Below are positions 1-12,298 of a stretch of DNA of 34,475 nucleotides, piece after piece. The position numbers and the translations under genes were made by a program. The stretch comes from Neelides folsomi (Eukaryota; Arthropoda; Collembola; Neelipleona; Neelidae). Location of the stretch: assembly GCA_034687125.1 (NCBI GenBank), contig JAQGBZ010000537.1, forward strand, positions 1-34,475, read 5' to 3'. Each line of letters begins with the position of its first letter. Position 1 is the first letter of the stretch. Below the pieces are notes generated by a model. The model was not told where the DNA came from, did not search any database, and saw only the letters and a list, made by a program, of their open reading frames with translations.

Positions 1-730
1 CATTACCATTGCCAAATGTTAAAAAATTGGTTAAAGATTAAAAGAGATACGAGCTGATTAAAAAAAGAAAGATACTTATGGCCCTCCCTGTATTTAATTA
101 ATTAATAAAATTGTGTTTAATTGATTAATTAAACTATATTTTTAAATCAATGAATAATTTGTGTTTTTAAATTATTGATTAATTTGTGTTTTTAAACAAT
201 GTAATATTAAATAGGTTTTTTTAAACATATCGTGTTTACATTGAAATCAACATTAATTTAATGTAGCAACTGTGAAGTGTGTCAATACTTGAGAGAGTTG
301 AAGTGTGCCAAGAGAGCTTTGATAGTTATTTACATAATTACTCCAACTTCACTCTGAGCTCATTAATAATAGAGGAAGGAAGAGCGAATGTCGCACAGTT
401 GTTACATAATGAATGGGATCATGTTAACTTCGCTAATTCTCCCTACGAGGAGATGTGCGTTTCATTAGAAAAGGAATGAAAGTTCACTATGAGCCCCAAT
501 GCTCCACTGCGACGTCTCTTCAATTCTAATTTATTTAAACCTATACTATTTAATCATCTTGACTCCATTTCATTAAAGGAAGTGAATAATTAAAACCCCT
601 TTTATTTCCCTTTATTTCCATTCCTTACCTGTTCTATGTGCCTTAATCTCTGGAATCCTACAAGTTGAACTTTAACGGACCTTCAATGGTCATTTAATGA
701 ATTTGGAGATAATGAAAGTGGTTGAATTAG
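1..730. other. Intronic or upstream AT-rich DNA, no exon seen
   Basis: This stretch lies 5' of the first visible SK channel exon and is most likely an intron of that gene. I looked for the pore exon, which should carry the selectivity-filter GYGD motif, and did not find it, so earlier exons should lie outside the window. A 66-codon open frame at 279-479 resembles nothing I know. The segment around 100-240 repeats a T-rich unit. Confidence 0.5.
158..196. repeat. Short AT-rich direct repeat
   Basis: The unit ATTTGTGTTTTTAAA occurs twice about 24 nt apart, and looser relatives flank it (around 111-121 and 219-235). It is probably local slippage or duplication in non-coding DNA. No function can be assigned. 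Confidence 0.5.
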
Positions 731-3441
731 GGCAATGGGACGATGGCCCTCGTCGTCGCAGTTCTCCTTCCAAAGCTCACGATGCATCCAGCTGAGAAAC
801 GCGTCCATGTCATAATGATGGAAAAACAATTAGATCGGAGAGTGAGAAAAAAATTCTTAAAAAATCCAACTCACAAATTAACAGTTTGGGCTGAACTTTT
901 CAAATAATAAATAACTTTCCTTTTAATTTACGAACCGAAATTGGGGAAAAAGAGATCACGTTTTCTTAAAACTCCGACGATGCCGTCGACGTCCCGACCT
1001 TCAAAACTTTCCTTTTTCTTACTGTAATTTAGTGTCTTCAGAGGCAGTTTTGGAAGTTGGGAGTTTGTTATTTGGTTGATTTCAAAAGGTTCTTCTTGGT
1101 TTGGATGTGTGTGAGTGTGTGTGAATGAAGAATGGGGAAGATTTCCTCGGATTTTCTTAAATTTAGTTTGTGGAAATTTATAAATGGTTTTCTCATATGG
1201 AATTCGTAGTTGAAGAACTCGGCGGCGAATGTTCTGCGGGAAACTTGGCTCATCTACAAGCACACGAAATTGGTGAAAAGAGTCAATCCCTCCAGAGTGC
1301 GAGCTCACCAGAGAAAGTTCCTCCTGGCCATCTACGCGTAAGAATTCCCATCCCTAACAATTCCCATTCAGCTCGTCTGACTCTTCTTCTTGCCCAGGCT
1401 CCGGAAAGTGAAAATGGACCAAAGAAAACTCATGGACAATGCGAACACCATTACCGACATGGCAAAGGTAAATGAATACAAGTTAATCACTCGTTTTATT
1501 TAAGATATTTGAATCCCAATAATATAAGATAACCAATTGCAGTAGCATTACATATAATTTATAACAGAAGAACAAAAATATTCTATGTAATTAAGATTCA
1601 ATAACTTTAAAAGAAACTATTTTATTAAAACAATAAATGGCATTAAAATAAAAAATTTAAAGAGCGAGATAAAAGTTCTCATTTTCAATATTTATTAATT
1701 AATATTAATAAATATTGAAAATTAATTTTATTAATAAATTAATTCAATATAATTAAGAGATTTGTGACCTGACACATATCCTAAATAAATTCTACGTTTA
1801 AAGTTGACTTGAAACCGATTTTTAATTTCAAATCTCCCTACTTTTCGAAAAGAAGTTAATATTTTAATGATTAAAATGAGGTTTTTTGGGTCGTTTTTGT
1901 GATATTTCCAATTAAAATTCCAATGACAAAAAACTTAAGAAAACTTTCTTCTCATATTAATTTTTTCTGAAATCTGGGTGTTTTCTTGTTCTAAAACGGA
2001 TTTTTAATTGCGAATCTTCCTACTTTCTGAAAAGTTCTGTTAACTTTAATGTTGGGAAAAAGCCAATATTCAGCTCATTTTGATTAAATAGTTACTGTTT
2101 TTTAATGTTTTGAATCTTAGCAGGATTTAGTAAACTATTAGAACAAATGTCTCAATTCCCTCAAATTTTTAAAAATCAACTCAACTCATTTTTACATCAT
2201 TTGGAGTTAAAATTTTAAATTTTCTGCAGGCAAATATTTGATGACAATTTTACGTAAAAAATTTAATTGCAAATATAAATCTTATAAATTTTATAAAATA
2301 TAAACGTTTAATCTTTGAAACTAGCAAGATTTGCCATTATAGGTAGTGAATTTCTGCTTGTGTGTTCGATATAGAATATTAAACCGAAGCTGTGAGACTT
2401 GGCTATTCTGTCCACGAGAAAAGGAGGATATTTTAATATACGGGGTCATGTAGTTTTATTCATTGTGAATTCTCTGGTGTATGCGGGAATAAGTGATTTA
2501 TGCAGTGTGAGGAAAAGGAAAGTGAGGCGGCGGGAGACAGATTGGGAAGATGAGCTTTATGAACAATTTATGGGCCAAATGTCAAAAGTTGGGATATGAG
2601 CGGAGTTTTCTCAAATTAATCCACACTCTTTACAGACCTTCCCTGTCAAAATAAATTCACGTTGAAGGATTAGTTTTTCTCATACAGATTATACATACCA
2701 TAATATACCATACACCATATGCGAATAGTAATTACACTATATGCCACATATCATAAAATCCCCTCTTTGGATCTCTTTGACTTTGGGAACTTTTACTATG
2801 CTTGTTCCATCTTTCACTTTTTTGAAGATTTATATAAGGATTCTTTAATCAAACTTGTCCAATATGAACTTTCCCATAAGACTTATATTCTAAAGCTTAA
2901 AAGTGAGTCAGTGGGCAAAAGTTCGCAAAGTTGGTTTATTATTACTCCTTTAGCATACTCCTTCAAAGCATAAGGTCCAATTGTCTTTTTGTCACAAAAG
3001 AGGTTCTAAAATAGTAAAATTGTTGTAAATTTACGATGAGAAAAATTGAACGGTTTGAGCATTTTGAGGAAATGAGAGTTTTGTAAGTTATGTGACTTTC
3101 AGACGCAAAATACGGTTTACGAGATCGTGTCGGACTTGTCAGGGCGCCAAGACCATTTGGACGACCGGCTGAGTACGATCGAGGAAAAGATCGTCATGAT
3201 TCACGAGCAGTTGGAATCCCTGCCAGAGACGATCAGTCGGTGCTTGAGCCGCCACGCGAGCGAGATGACGTCGAGGAACTATTTGCTGCGACCCGACTCG
3301 GCTGCGACCCCCTCGACCTCTACCAATGTCATGGCCCTTCCGCAGCCGCCCCTTCCTCATTCCAAGTCGGTGCCGACGTCGACGTTGTCCACGAAGACAT
3401 TGATGCCGCCGCCGCTCCCTCCGCGAACAACACAGTCTTAA
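731..3441 (+). CDS. Small-conductance calcium-activated potassium channel (SK/KCNN), C-terminal exons
   Basis: Four exons are seen: 731-841, 1210-1337, 1398-1467 and 3103-3441 (stop TAA). They join in phase with GT-AG borders. Exon 1 begins in the end of transmembrane helix S6 (ALVVAV, as in vertebrate SK) and runs to MMEKQLDRR. Exons 2-3 are the calmodulin-binding domain, with [36 protein letters not shown] and [18 protein letters not shown]. The last exon starts [12 protein letters not shown], continues as a coiled coil, and ends in a Ser/Thr/Pro-rich tail with PPPLPPR. Family knowledge: SK channels are tetrameric plasma-membrane K+ channels opened by Ca2+-calmodulin bound to this domain, and they shape after-hyperpolarisation. 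S1-S5 and the pore are missing because the gene starts upstream of the window. The linker just after S6 is unusual (see findings). Intron 3 is 1,635 nt, far longer than the others. The family call is firm; the exact paralogue is not. Confidence 0.93.
1681..1722. repeat. AT-rich hairpin in the SK intron
   Basis: A 19-nt arm at 1681-1699 is exactly complementary in reverse to 1704-1722, with a 4-nt loop. It sits in the long third intron of the SK gene. The arms are almost entirely A/T, so it may be chance in AT-rich DNA, a cruciform, or an RNA hairpin in the pre-mRNA. Confidence 0.7.
1811..2043. repeat. Imperfect direct duplication in the SK intron
   Basis: About 50 nt at 1811-1859 is repeated with roughly ten differences at 1993-2043. 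Shared pieces include GATTTTTAATT, AATCT.CCTACTTT and GAAAAG. The copies are about 180 nt apart and lie inside intron 3 of the SK gene. It looks like an old local duplication. Confidence 0.55.
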
Positions 3442-3743
3442 CACTACTAACTTAATTAAAATAACCCCAACTAACTAACCACACTAACATGATAATTAAT
3501 TTAGCAACTCCCTCTCACACATACAAATATATATTGGTAAATATATAATTGAATGTTCTTTAGGACTTTAAATGACTCGTATAAATACAATCATATCATA
3601 AATTCACGTTTAAAAAATATTCACGATAAGGAAAATATTGGTGTTTAGACTTAACGAGGATGAAAATTACTTAAAATTACAGTAATTAAATGCGAATTTC
3701 GCAATTGCACGGCTGAATTTAAAGGAACCATTTACGTAAAATT

Positions 3744-3808
3744 AATAAATAAACAATTGAGGTCTTCAATTTCTTCAAATTACCCAAAAATGTAATAATA
3801 ATAATAAA
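3744..3808 (+). terminator. Candidate poly(A) signals of the SK gene
   Basis: AATAAA hexamers occur at 3744-3749 and 3803-3808, about 300-370 nt past the stop codon. An ATTAAA variant lies much closer at 3455-3460. Such hexamers are common by chance in DNA this AT-rich, so the assignment is tentative. Confidence 0.3.
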
Positions 3809-5757
3809 ACATTGCTTCGCTGACCATGTATTCTTTTCTCATGTGAGAAAAAGTTCAATTAAGGAAAAGAAACCGGCATTTAAAATGTGTGCATTTACCT
3901 ATATAAAAAATGTATTTAGAATTAGAAGTGAATTGGAGTTGTAATAGTTTCAAGTTATTTCCGGATATTTCCCTTTTCCGATGATTTCCGACCAAATGAA
4001 TCAAATGGATGAAATTCTCCCATTAAATGTCATCCACTTCACTTCTTTCCAATTTCCAAACTGGGGAAGAAAATGAAGGGGGAGGAAATTGAAAAACAAA
4101 GTTGAAACTTCTTTTCCAATTTCCCTCTTTTATTTAAAGAAACTCTTTTCAAAAGATCTCCCTTTGATCTCCGAAACTCCTTTTTTCCCTAAAATAAACA
4201 AATTGCGAATAAGCTTTCATATGCCACAGAACATTGAATAAATTGAGAATCAAACCCGTCAAAATCTTAGAGATCTTTTAAATGTTTTTCCATTTTTTTT
4301 CTAAATTGCTCATTTTTAAATTTTTTTAATTATTCAAATGATTTTTTCGTTTAACTCTTAATAATGATATTTACCCATTTGTTTAATTTTCGATTTTTAC
4401 AAGTAAATATTTTTTGGTAAAATGTGATTTTTTATATTCTTCAATTCCTTTTGAATTAACATTAATTAATATTAACATTTTTCATATTTTAATTGTTTGT
4501 AGAACAATTCAATTTACATTTAATAGTTGAGTTTGGACAGGAACGTTTAGTTAAAGTCAACAAAAGAGAACAAACAATAAAACTAGCCAATTTCTTTCCT
4601 AGGCTAAATTTTAATTGCAGTGGGAGAAAACATCACTTGCATTTGTCAATTAATTTCTCACACGTTATTTACCTTCACTTTACCTGAAAATTGATTCCTT
4701 TCTGATAAACATGTCGAGGAGGATTAGACATAAAGTGTGAATTAACGAAGTGGGACAGTTACGAAATTTCCCAAGAGAAACTTGTAAGGATTGAAGTAAA
4801 AAATGGAAACACTTCAAATAAGCCTCTAAACAAACAATGAATATTTAAGTGAGCAAATAAAGAAGAATTAACGAAAATTTGACATTTAATTACAAAATTT
4901 GCTCTCCTTACAAACTTCCTTTTTAATAACATTACTTACATTACCCGATCCTTAACGAACTTATTAAGAAATAACCAAATTTTATTATATAAATGAATAT
5001 GCTTTAAATGAATTCCTACCAAAAATGTCCTTTAAAAATTCCTTTCATGATTCCTCAATTCCAAATTCGCATTTCTTCAAACTGAATCTTTTTACGAACT
5101 TCTCATTTCCGCAAACCAAAACTGCTAAAAAATGTCCCAAAATTCTAAATAGACAAAAAATTCACAATTTAAGGAAATTAATTAAGATAAAAATTGTTAA
5201 GTGGAATTGTAATTTATTAAAAGAATAGTTAAGTACATAAATGATACCAAAATGAATAAATAGCCTTAAGTTAAATAACTGTACCTTACAAGTCATTTAA
5301 AAGAGGGAAGCGTTGATAAGAAAATTAGAACCAGAATGTGAACGTGAATGTGAATTAGAATTAAATAAAATTTCGATGTATTTAAAAAATTCCATCAATG
5401 TTTTAGCGTAACTCAATTGAATGTCTTGTGGAACACCTGATAAGTTAAAACTTTAATGTTTCTAATAATGAAAAGCTTACAACTTGTTATATGATAAAAA
5501 TTATGATAAATTATTAAATTATAATTGTGACGATGTTTTTTGGACAAAAATATTATATTTATAGGAGATCTGTAATGATGAATATTAATATAAAATGAAT
5601 ATTAATACAACACAACCTTCATAAGTCTAATAAGTAAACACATAAGACGAATGTGATCTTATATTAAACTTTCCTTCATTTATAAATAAATTGTAAACTT
5701 CTTTTTACTCATAGTTCTATTCATATTTAAATAGTTAAAATGGACACTTTGAAAAAT

Positions 5758-5941
5758 TATACTCTATTCCATTTGAGAAGATTATTGAGAATTGAATCAT
5801 GTTACTTGACAAGTCATTAGAAATTCAAATAAACCGATATTATTTCCTGTACAAATTATTTGCGGGTGACATGACATTCGATTGCCCGGTCAAGTAACAT
5901 GATTCAATTCTCAATAATCTTCTCAAATGGAATAGAGTATA
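5758..5941. repeat. Perfect 53-bp inverted repeat with 78-bp spacer
   Basis: Bases 5758-5810 are the exact reverse complement of 5889-5941, with no mismatch over 53 nt. The spacer is 5811-5888. The arms include CCATTTGAGAAG and CATGTTACTTGAC, so this is not simple AT repetition. I see no obvious target-site duplication at the outer ends. It could be a small foldback or MITE-like element, a transcribed hairpin, or a palindromic duplication. Perfect arms imply recent origin or active gene conversion. Confidence 0.85.
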
Positions 5942-8900
5942 GTTAATTTAAAAAACTATTTAATTTAAACATCTTAATTTACATGAAAGTCCTGTGTGTG
6001 AACATTTGAAATGACAACTAATTTTTTATTCTTGACAAATAAGGTGAGTGACTTTTGTTTTCGGATATTTAAATTAGAAAAAAAGGGAAGGTGACCTGAA
6101 AACCTCATCGGGGTAAAAAGTTCCAAACATCTGTTATGAATCCTTTAAATACAAAAATGAGTTGAGCAACCATTGAAAACAATAATTTTACAATGAATTG
6201 AATTATGAATTGAAGAACAAAAAGATGATTAAAGAAAATATTTAAAAACATGATACTTTATATTTAATTGTTCTTAAATACTGATACAAGTAATTGAAAA
6301 AAACAGAAGTGATTCTCGACGTGTTGTGTGTCATATTTCTAAAATAATATAAATATTAGTGTAATGAGAAATTAAAAGGCATATCGATGTTGTTTATTAT
6401 ATATATTAAAATCTTTTATTTCCATTCAGATCTCATATTTTCCATACAATTTATTCAGAGGAATTCTAAATTTATTTCATCAATCAAGAGTCACAATCAG
6501 TTAAAGGTTTGAAGGTAATTCTGTTGCCAAATACTTTTCTACCAAGTCTTAATATTGAAAAAACGTACAAGGTAAGTACAGACGCATTCTCTCTAATTTG
6601 ACCTCGAGATTTAATTGATCCAGGGAACATTTATTACAGTTCATTAATTATAGTTTCAATTGCCTCAATAACTACAATTATGACCATCAACTATACAATA
6701 CATTTTTAATATTAATTATAGCTCTACATTCACAACTTAATTGATTGACAATTGAAGTAAAGTTAGACAAAGAATTGAATTATTCTCATATAACTAATAT
6801 TTGCTTAAAACCGGGCTTTCACTCCTTCAGCCTCCATATGATTACAACTATTATTTGACAAAGCTGCTCATTACATACGTGAGTATTGAATTAAGTCAAA
6901 TTAAATAAATTAATAAAAATAAATAAATATGTTATAAACACAAAATATTTAGTTAGTTTCATATAACGCTGATAATGTTTAAAATCAACTTAAAATTAAT
7001 TTTTTAAATAAATAAATCTGTGATTTGACATTATGTGATGTATAAAATAAATATTGTTAACATTTTGAAATTATTCACAATTATTTAGAAAAAAACAAAT
7101 TGATAAAACAAATATTTGATCATAAATCACAACACACATTGAAGAGCTGTTTAGTATTTTAAATAATAACAATTAGTTATATAAATTAATAGTAAATAAA
7201 ACAATTATTTTCATGTAACGTTTTAAGTTTGTGTATTAAATATAAATATCTACACAAATCTACGATTGAGTTATTATTTTGATCAAGGGTAATTAGTAAT
7301 CAGTAAATCTAAATATACTTAATCTATACATTACAATTAAATATATTTCTTTACTTTTCGACACTGCCACATTTAAACATAAGATAGACTTATGAACATT
7401 CCTCAGCTCAATTTACCAAACTACAATCAACTCATTTTACTCCTTAGTCCATAGCTTTTAATTACAACTCATTGCCTCGATATTTAGATTTGAATCTGAC
7501 ATCATCAAATTTAAGGTAAGTTAAGTACTGTATACCAGCGTAGGTCAATTAATATCAGAAATTATGATACACCCAAACATTTAATCACTTAATTACTAAT
7601 TAGTAATTAACATTTATTAATTTAATTTACCTAACTTGTAATATAAGGTTATTTTCATAAAATTCTAAATTGCACAACCGATTATTTGGTTTTAAGTACA
7701 AACATTGCTAATTTTAAGTACTTCAATGACAAATGACATTTAACACACATTACTACATATTATGATATTCCAATGGGAGTAATAAAATTGATATTTGTTT
7801 TAAACTCGAAAGTAAATTGGAAAAGTAAAAGATAAATTTTAGAGGAAAATTTTCTACAAGATCAAATGACCCCATTTGAAAAAAATCAATTCTTTGACTC
7901 GTATATTGAATAATAATAAAAACGTGTCTATACTTATTTCAATACTTAACTCGTGTCCGATATTGTGATTAAATTATTCCCATTTAAAGGCCCTTGGAAA
8001 GATCCCCTATGAAATGAAAGGAGAGAAAGATATAGCAATAGATTGAATGAGCATTCTCAACGATAAAGTCTCATAATTGGTGAGTCTCATATAAGTTGAT
8101 AATAAAGGCGTGCAGATCCGTTCTATTCTGCCTAATGGTAATTACTTTTATTATTGCGATCCAATTTTATTTAATCACGGTTTTTACAAGGGCCAAATCC
8201 CTCTTATAAATCCAAACCCTCCATTCACCCGAACTTCCATTGAACTTCCTAGGAAGCTTTGAGGAACAATTCGGATATATTTTTGTGTTTTTTCAATTGG
8301 AAAGGAATCCAAAGAATAGTCCTTAACTACATACATTAGAAATACGTATTTAAGAACTCTCACTCAACAATTTATTACTCCTAACATTAGCATTAATTCA
8401 AGGGAAAAAAATTCAAACTCAAGTTCAGTCGAATTAAATATCATTAAAATATCAAATTAAAGATCAGCTTCTTCCTATCACCATCATTTACATTTTACGA
8501 CAATTTCTAAAGTCATTATTTAAGTACTTGAATATTCTCAGTCAGGAAAAGCTATGTAATTAATATCATGAGTAAAACGAAGGTAAAATCAGTTTTGCAG
8601 TCAGATAAATTAAGTAAACGTGTTATTGGTTCTCGTTCTTTCTATAGGCCCTCTTGGTACACAGCTCTTAAATAGCTCTTAATAGCAATACTAAGGGTAA
8701 GTATTTGTAAATTTAACAATTGTTCCAATAACACTATTAAAGTAGCATTATACAATTAAGTTAAATTCTTAGACCCTAAATCAAATTAGCCTAATACAAT
8801 TCTAATTTTAAATCAAATGCTTATATATAAGCTTAATTGAAATAGTTTATAAATAAATTAGCATTATAGCTAACATGTAGCTTTTTCCTTATATATGTAT

Positions 8901-10256
8901 TTACTTTATAATATAAATTGATCTAAATAATAGGTTCGTAGTTCGTTCATCTGAGCAGCTCTAATTTTCCAAAAGTACAACATGGCACATTCTCAAATAC
9001 TTTCGTAAAGCACATTAATATTGTTGAGTTACATTTTACATAATTAAATAATCTAAGGAAGAATTCCTAATCAATTTCGATCTCTTTTTATACCCGTGGA
9101 TAATTTCTTATTTATAAAAGAAGGAAGCCATAAAGGGAAGTTAAAGTAGTTGAACATAATGCCACATTATGTAAGGAGACCAAAGATGTAAAAAAGGGAA
9201 ATCGGAGAAAACCATTTGAATGAGAATTCCATTAAAGGAGCTTTGGGAATTTCATTCAATCCCCATTCCCATTCCTCCAACAGACATTTGTGAACCTTGA
9301 GAGGGAAATCAATGAGATCAATGGGGAGTTATTACAACAACCTGGGTTGTCAGACATTTGGAAAAACTCCCACTTTTACATGTACTACTATTTTACATGT
9401 ATGAGGGTTTTTTTTGAAGACTACAATAGAATCCATATTGAATCCATATTGTTCCTCTCACGTTTTATGTCTCATGTCACCTTTGCTCATCTCGTCAATA
9501 AAAAAGCGGCCTTGGTTAATAAATCAATTTCCCTCGATTCCTTTAGGGCTTTGGTGAGAGAAAGCAGATGTTCTTTCTTACTTTAAGAAATGACATCTTA
9601 CAAATTCAGGCAATGTAACACACGTTTCGTTTGTAATATTAAAAGTTATTCAAATAAGTAGATAAAAGTAAAATTCATTTCGTTGGAAAATGGCTCGCTT
9701 CTAAATTGAGTATAAATTATATTATAAGTCCTAAGAATTCGATATAAAAGCGGAATGTTATTTTGAATTGCACTGAGATACTTGAGGATTTTTGTTAAAT
9801 TAACTAATTACTAAATTATTAATGATTAATTGATAGCTACCTAATTATATTACTTAATGTTAGATTAATTGACAATTAATGAGATTTTCAATAAATAAGT
9901 ACAATACTATGTTACATGATTTCTAATGTTTACTAACACTTGCCTTTTTTAAATGAGGGATTTTATAAATTATTTGGTTACAATTACTTTAAGGGACGAC
10001 CATCTTGAGATTTTCAGCTGAGATTTCTTGTGTAAGGGGAGACTTCCGACTTTTTCTGAGATTGTTAGAGATTTTTATCCCGAAGGTCCTAAACTCACAT
10101 GAACGCTTGTTTCCTCCCAGAGTTGGTGGTCGATATGGAATGGAACTGATTTGGAAAAAGGAGGAGAGAGGAAAATGTTAAAAATCAAATAAATGAAGGA
10201 TCGGAGAAATGAAAAAAGAGAATGAGAAAAATGAGGAGAAGGAAAAAATTAATTTT

Positions 10257-12298
10257 TTAGGTTTGTAAGGCCGTGCTCACTTCTTTGTGAATGTTCGCCA
10301 AGTCCTGAATTCGTTCAGCAAGTTGAGAATTGAGTTCTTCGAGGACCCGCCTCTGACTGTCGTGAGTTCCAAGTGCTGCGTCCAATTGGGCCTGTAGTTG
10401 CTAAAATCGATATTTTTATTTAAAATTTTTAAACATGATATCAATCATTAATTATAATATATGTGTAAGAGTTAAAATTAAATAAGTTGAGAATCTTAAA
10501 AAATAAAAAATTAGATCAAATAATAAAAAATCAGCTGTCGGAATAAAGAATCTAACTAATACTTACAATGTTATAATAAAATCATTATAATAAATTATTA
10601 ATTTCGGAACCTTCGATGAATCTCCATTCATTCCTTTTTCCTTGAGTCGTTGAATTTCTTCATCTTTGGCTTTGAGTTGGGTCGTGAGCGTGTCGTATTT
10701 TTCCTTCATATTTCCCATTTCCTTCCTGAGGTCAGCCGCTGCGTCGGTGTTTCCCCGAGCTGCTTCAGCTTCCAAAGTTCGAATCTTCATTCGCTGATTT
10801 TCTTCTTTGTACGCGTTGAGCTGTTTTTTCCACTCGTCCACGTTGGCCGTTGACTCCTGCAGAGCAGCCGTAAGCCGAGCGTTGTTGCTCTTCAAAGTGC
10901 TCAGCTCAACTTCCCACTTCTTCGCATTGGCCGAGCTGAATTGTAAAATTAAATTTTAAAATCATTGAAAAGAGGAATCGTAAGAGTAAAATAAATCGTA
11001 AGAGCAAGATGAATTGGAAACTCTCTCATTGAATATTCATAATGAGGGATGAAAATTGGCCTCTAGAGCCATGGGTCTTTAGATGAAGGTCTTTAAATTA
11101 AGGAATCGATGGATCGATGGGATTACCTTTGGGCAAGAGCGAGCCTCAATCGCTCGTTCTCGTACTTCAACTGCGTCTCAGGGGACTGACCAACTTTATC
11201 ACTTTTCGGAGTCGCTCCGTGCTTTGGACTGTCTGCTCCCGGGGCTCCTGACAAACTCGCGCTGCGTTGATGAGCAATGCCTTTGAGAAGAGAATTGGCG
11301 TTGGGCTCGTTGGAGTTCGTCACGTCGGGGTCCTCGTGAGTCGGCGGTGGGCCGATGGGAACTTGATTACGAGGATTCATGGGAGAAGCGCTCATGGTCA
11401 TCGGTGGAGGAATCGTCGAAGAACCGCCGTTGGAAACTGGTAAACTCGCGTTCTGCTTGCTAGAAAGCCGCGTTGCTTCCTTCACTTCTTGAAATTGCTC
11501 GATAAACTAAAATTATTAGAAAATGGGAAAAAATTAGAAATGTCGAATTTATAATTTAAATATTAATTAAATAAATAAAAATTATAAATTAATTTAGTAG
11601 GTTAATGTGTCGTTTGTATTGAAAATGAAAATGAAAATAAATTACTTTATTAAGTTCGTTTTCCGTAGGAAACCCGAGTCCGTACACCGTATTAGCCCGA
11701 ACGTCCGACCACTGACCAAACTTTTGTGATGTTTTTGTGAAACTCATACTCGGAGTCACCGTGCTATTTATGACGGCCTAAATAAAATTTTTTAAACTTA
11801 TTAAAATATTTACAATTCTCATATCAATTACTAATAATCATACTCGTAAAAATTAACGGCCATTTTACTAAATAAACTAAAAAATTAATTTATGATGCAA
11901 GATTATATTTATTTTCATTTTTTATACCTTTGTGCCCTCGACGCTAATGATTCTATAGAGAGCTCTTGATGAGTCGTAAAAGAAGGATACTGGAACAGCA
12001 ACTGTGGAAGCAGGGATCCATGACCTTTTGGTCATCGGGTCAATGTGGAAGACGTGAGCTTTGCAAGTGAATATCGGTTGTTCCCTGTAAACATAAAAAC
12101 CAAAATCAATATCCTAAAAAGCTCACAGTATTTTAGTTTTCCTCTCATAAAATCATTTCTCCTGTGAAAAAATTTATCGGTTTTTTGTGGATTTTTCCCA
12201 GTTTCGGAATAAGGCCGAGAAAAGAATTGGAGAAGGAGGGAGAAAGCGAGGGGACTTATTGACTTCTTCTAATTAAATTATTTCATTTCCTACCCCAT
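10257..12298 (-). CDS. homer: Homer postsynaptic scaffold protein
   Basis: Six exons on the minus strand: 12298-12294 (ATG plus two bases), 12084-11928, 11777-11646, 11506-11127, 10935-10611 and 10400-10257 (stop TAA). They give about 380 residues, the usual size of long Homer. Residues 1 to about 110 are the EVH1 domain starting [18 protein letters not shown]. The ligand-contact residues F14, W24, F74 and G89 fall at the same numbers as in mammalian Homer1. A Ser/Pro-rich linker follows (about 115-205), then a long coiled coil to the C-terminus that starts near [20 protein letters not shown] and includes [19 protein letters not shown]. Family knowledge: EVH1 binds PPxxF ligands such as Shank, IP3/ryanodine receptors and group I mGluRs, and the coiled coil tetramerises. 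The tiny first coding exon is typical of Homer. The donor of exon 5 (AAG|GTTCCG) is weak, but phase and heptads support it. Confidence 0.95.

Larger units (their letters stand above)
3442..10256. other. Long AT-rich intergenic stretch, no convincing gene
   Basis: Nearly 7 kb between the 3' ends of the SK gene (+) and Homer (-), which converge here. Stops are dense in all frames. The few open frames (4493-4687, 5025-5228, 9290-9586) have no recognisable domain and low-complexity AT-driven composition. The one clear structure is the inverted repeat at 5758-5941. Part of this DNA must be 3' UTR of the two flanking genes. Confidence 0.6.

Noticed and set aside
9290..9586. 98-codon open frame beginning near a plausible acceptor (CTCCAACAG at about 9283)
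   Set aside because: The first 20 codons look exon-like, but the rest is AT-driven, no domain or splice partner was found, and no similar gene comes to mind.
11083..11286. Plus-strand frame over Homer exon 4
   Set aside because: It is antisense to a clearly identified Homer exon and has no features of its own.
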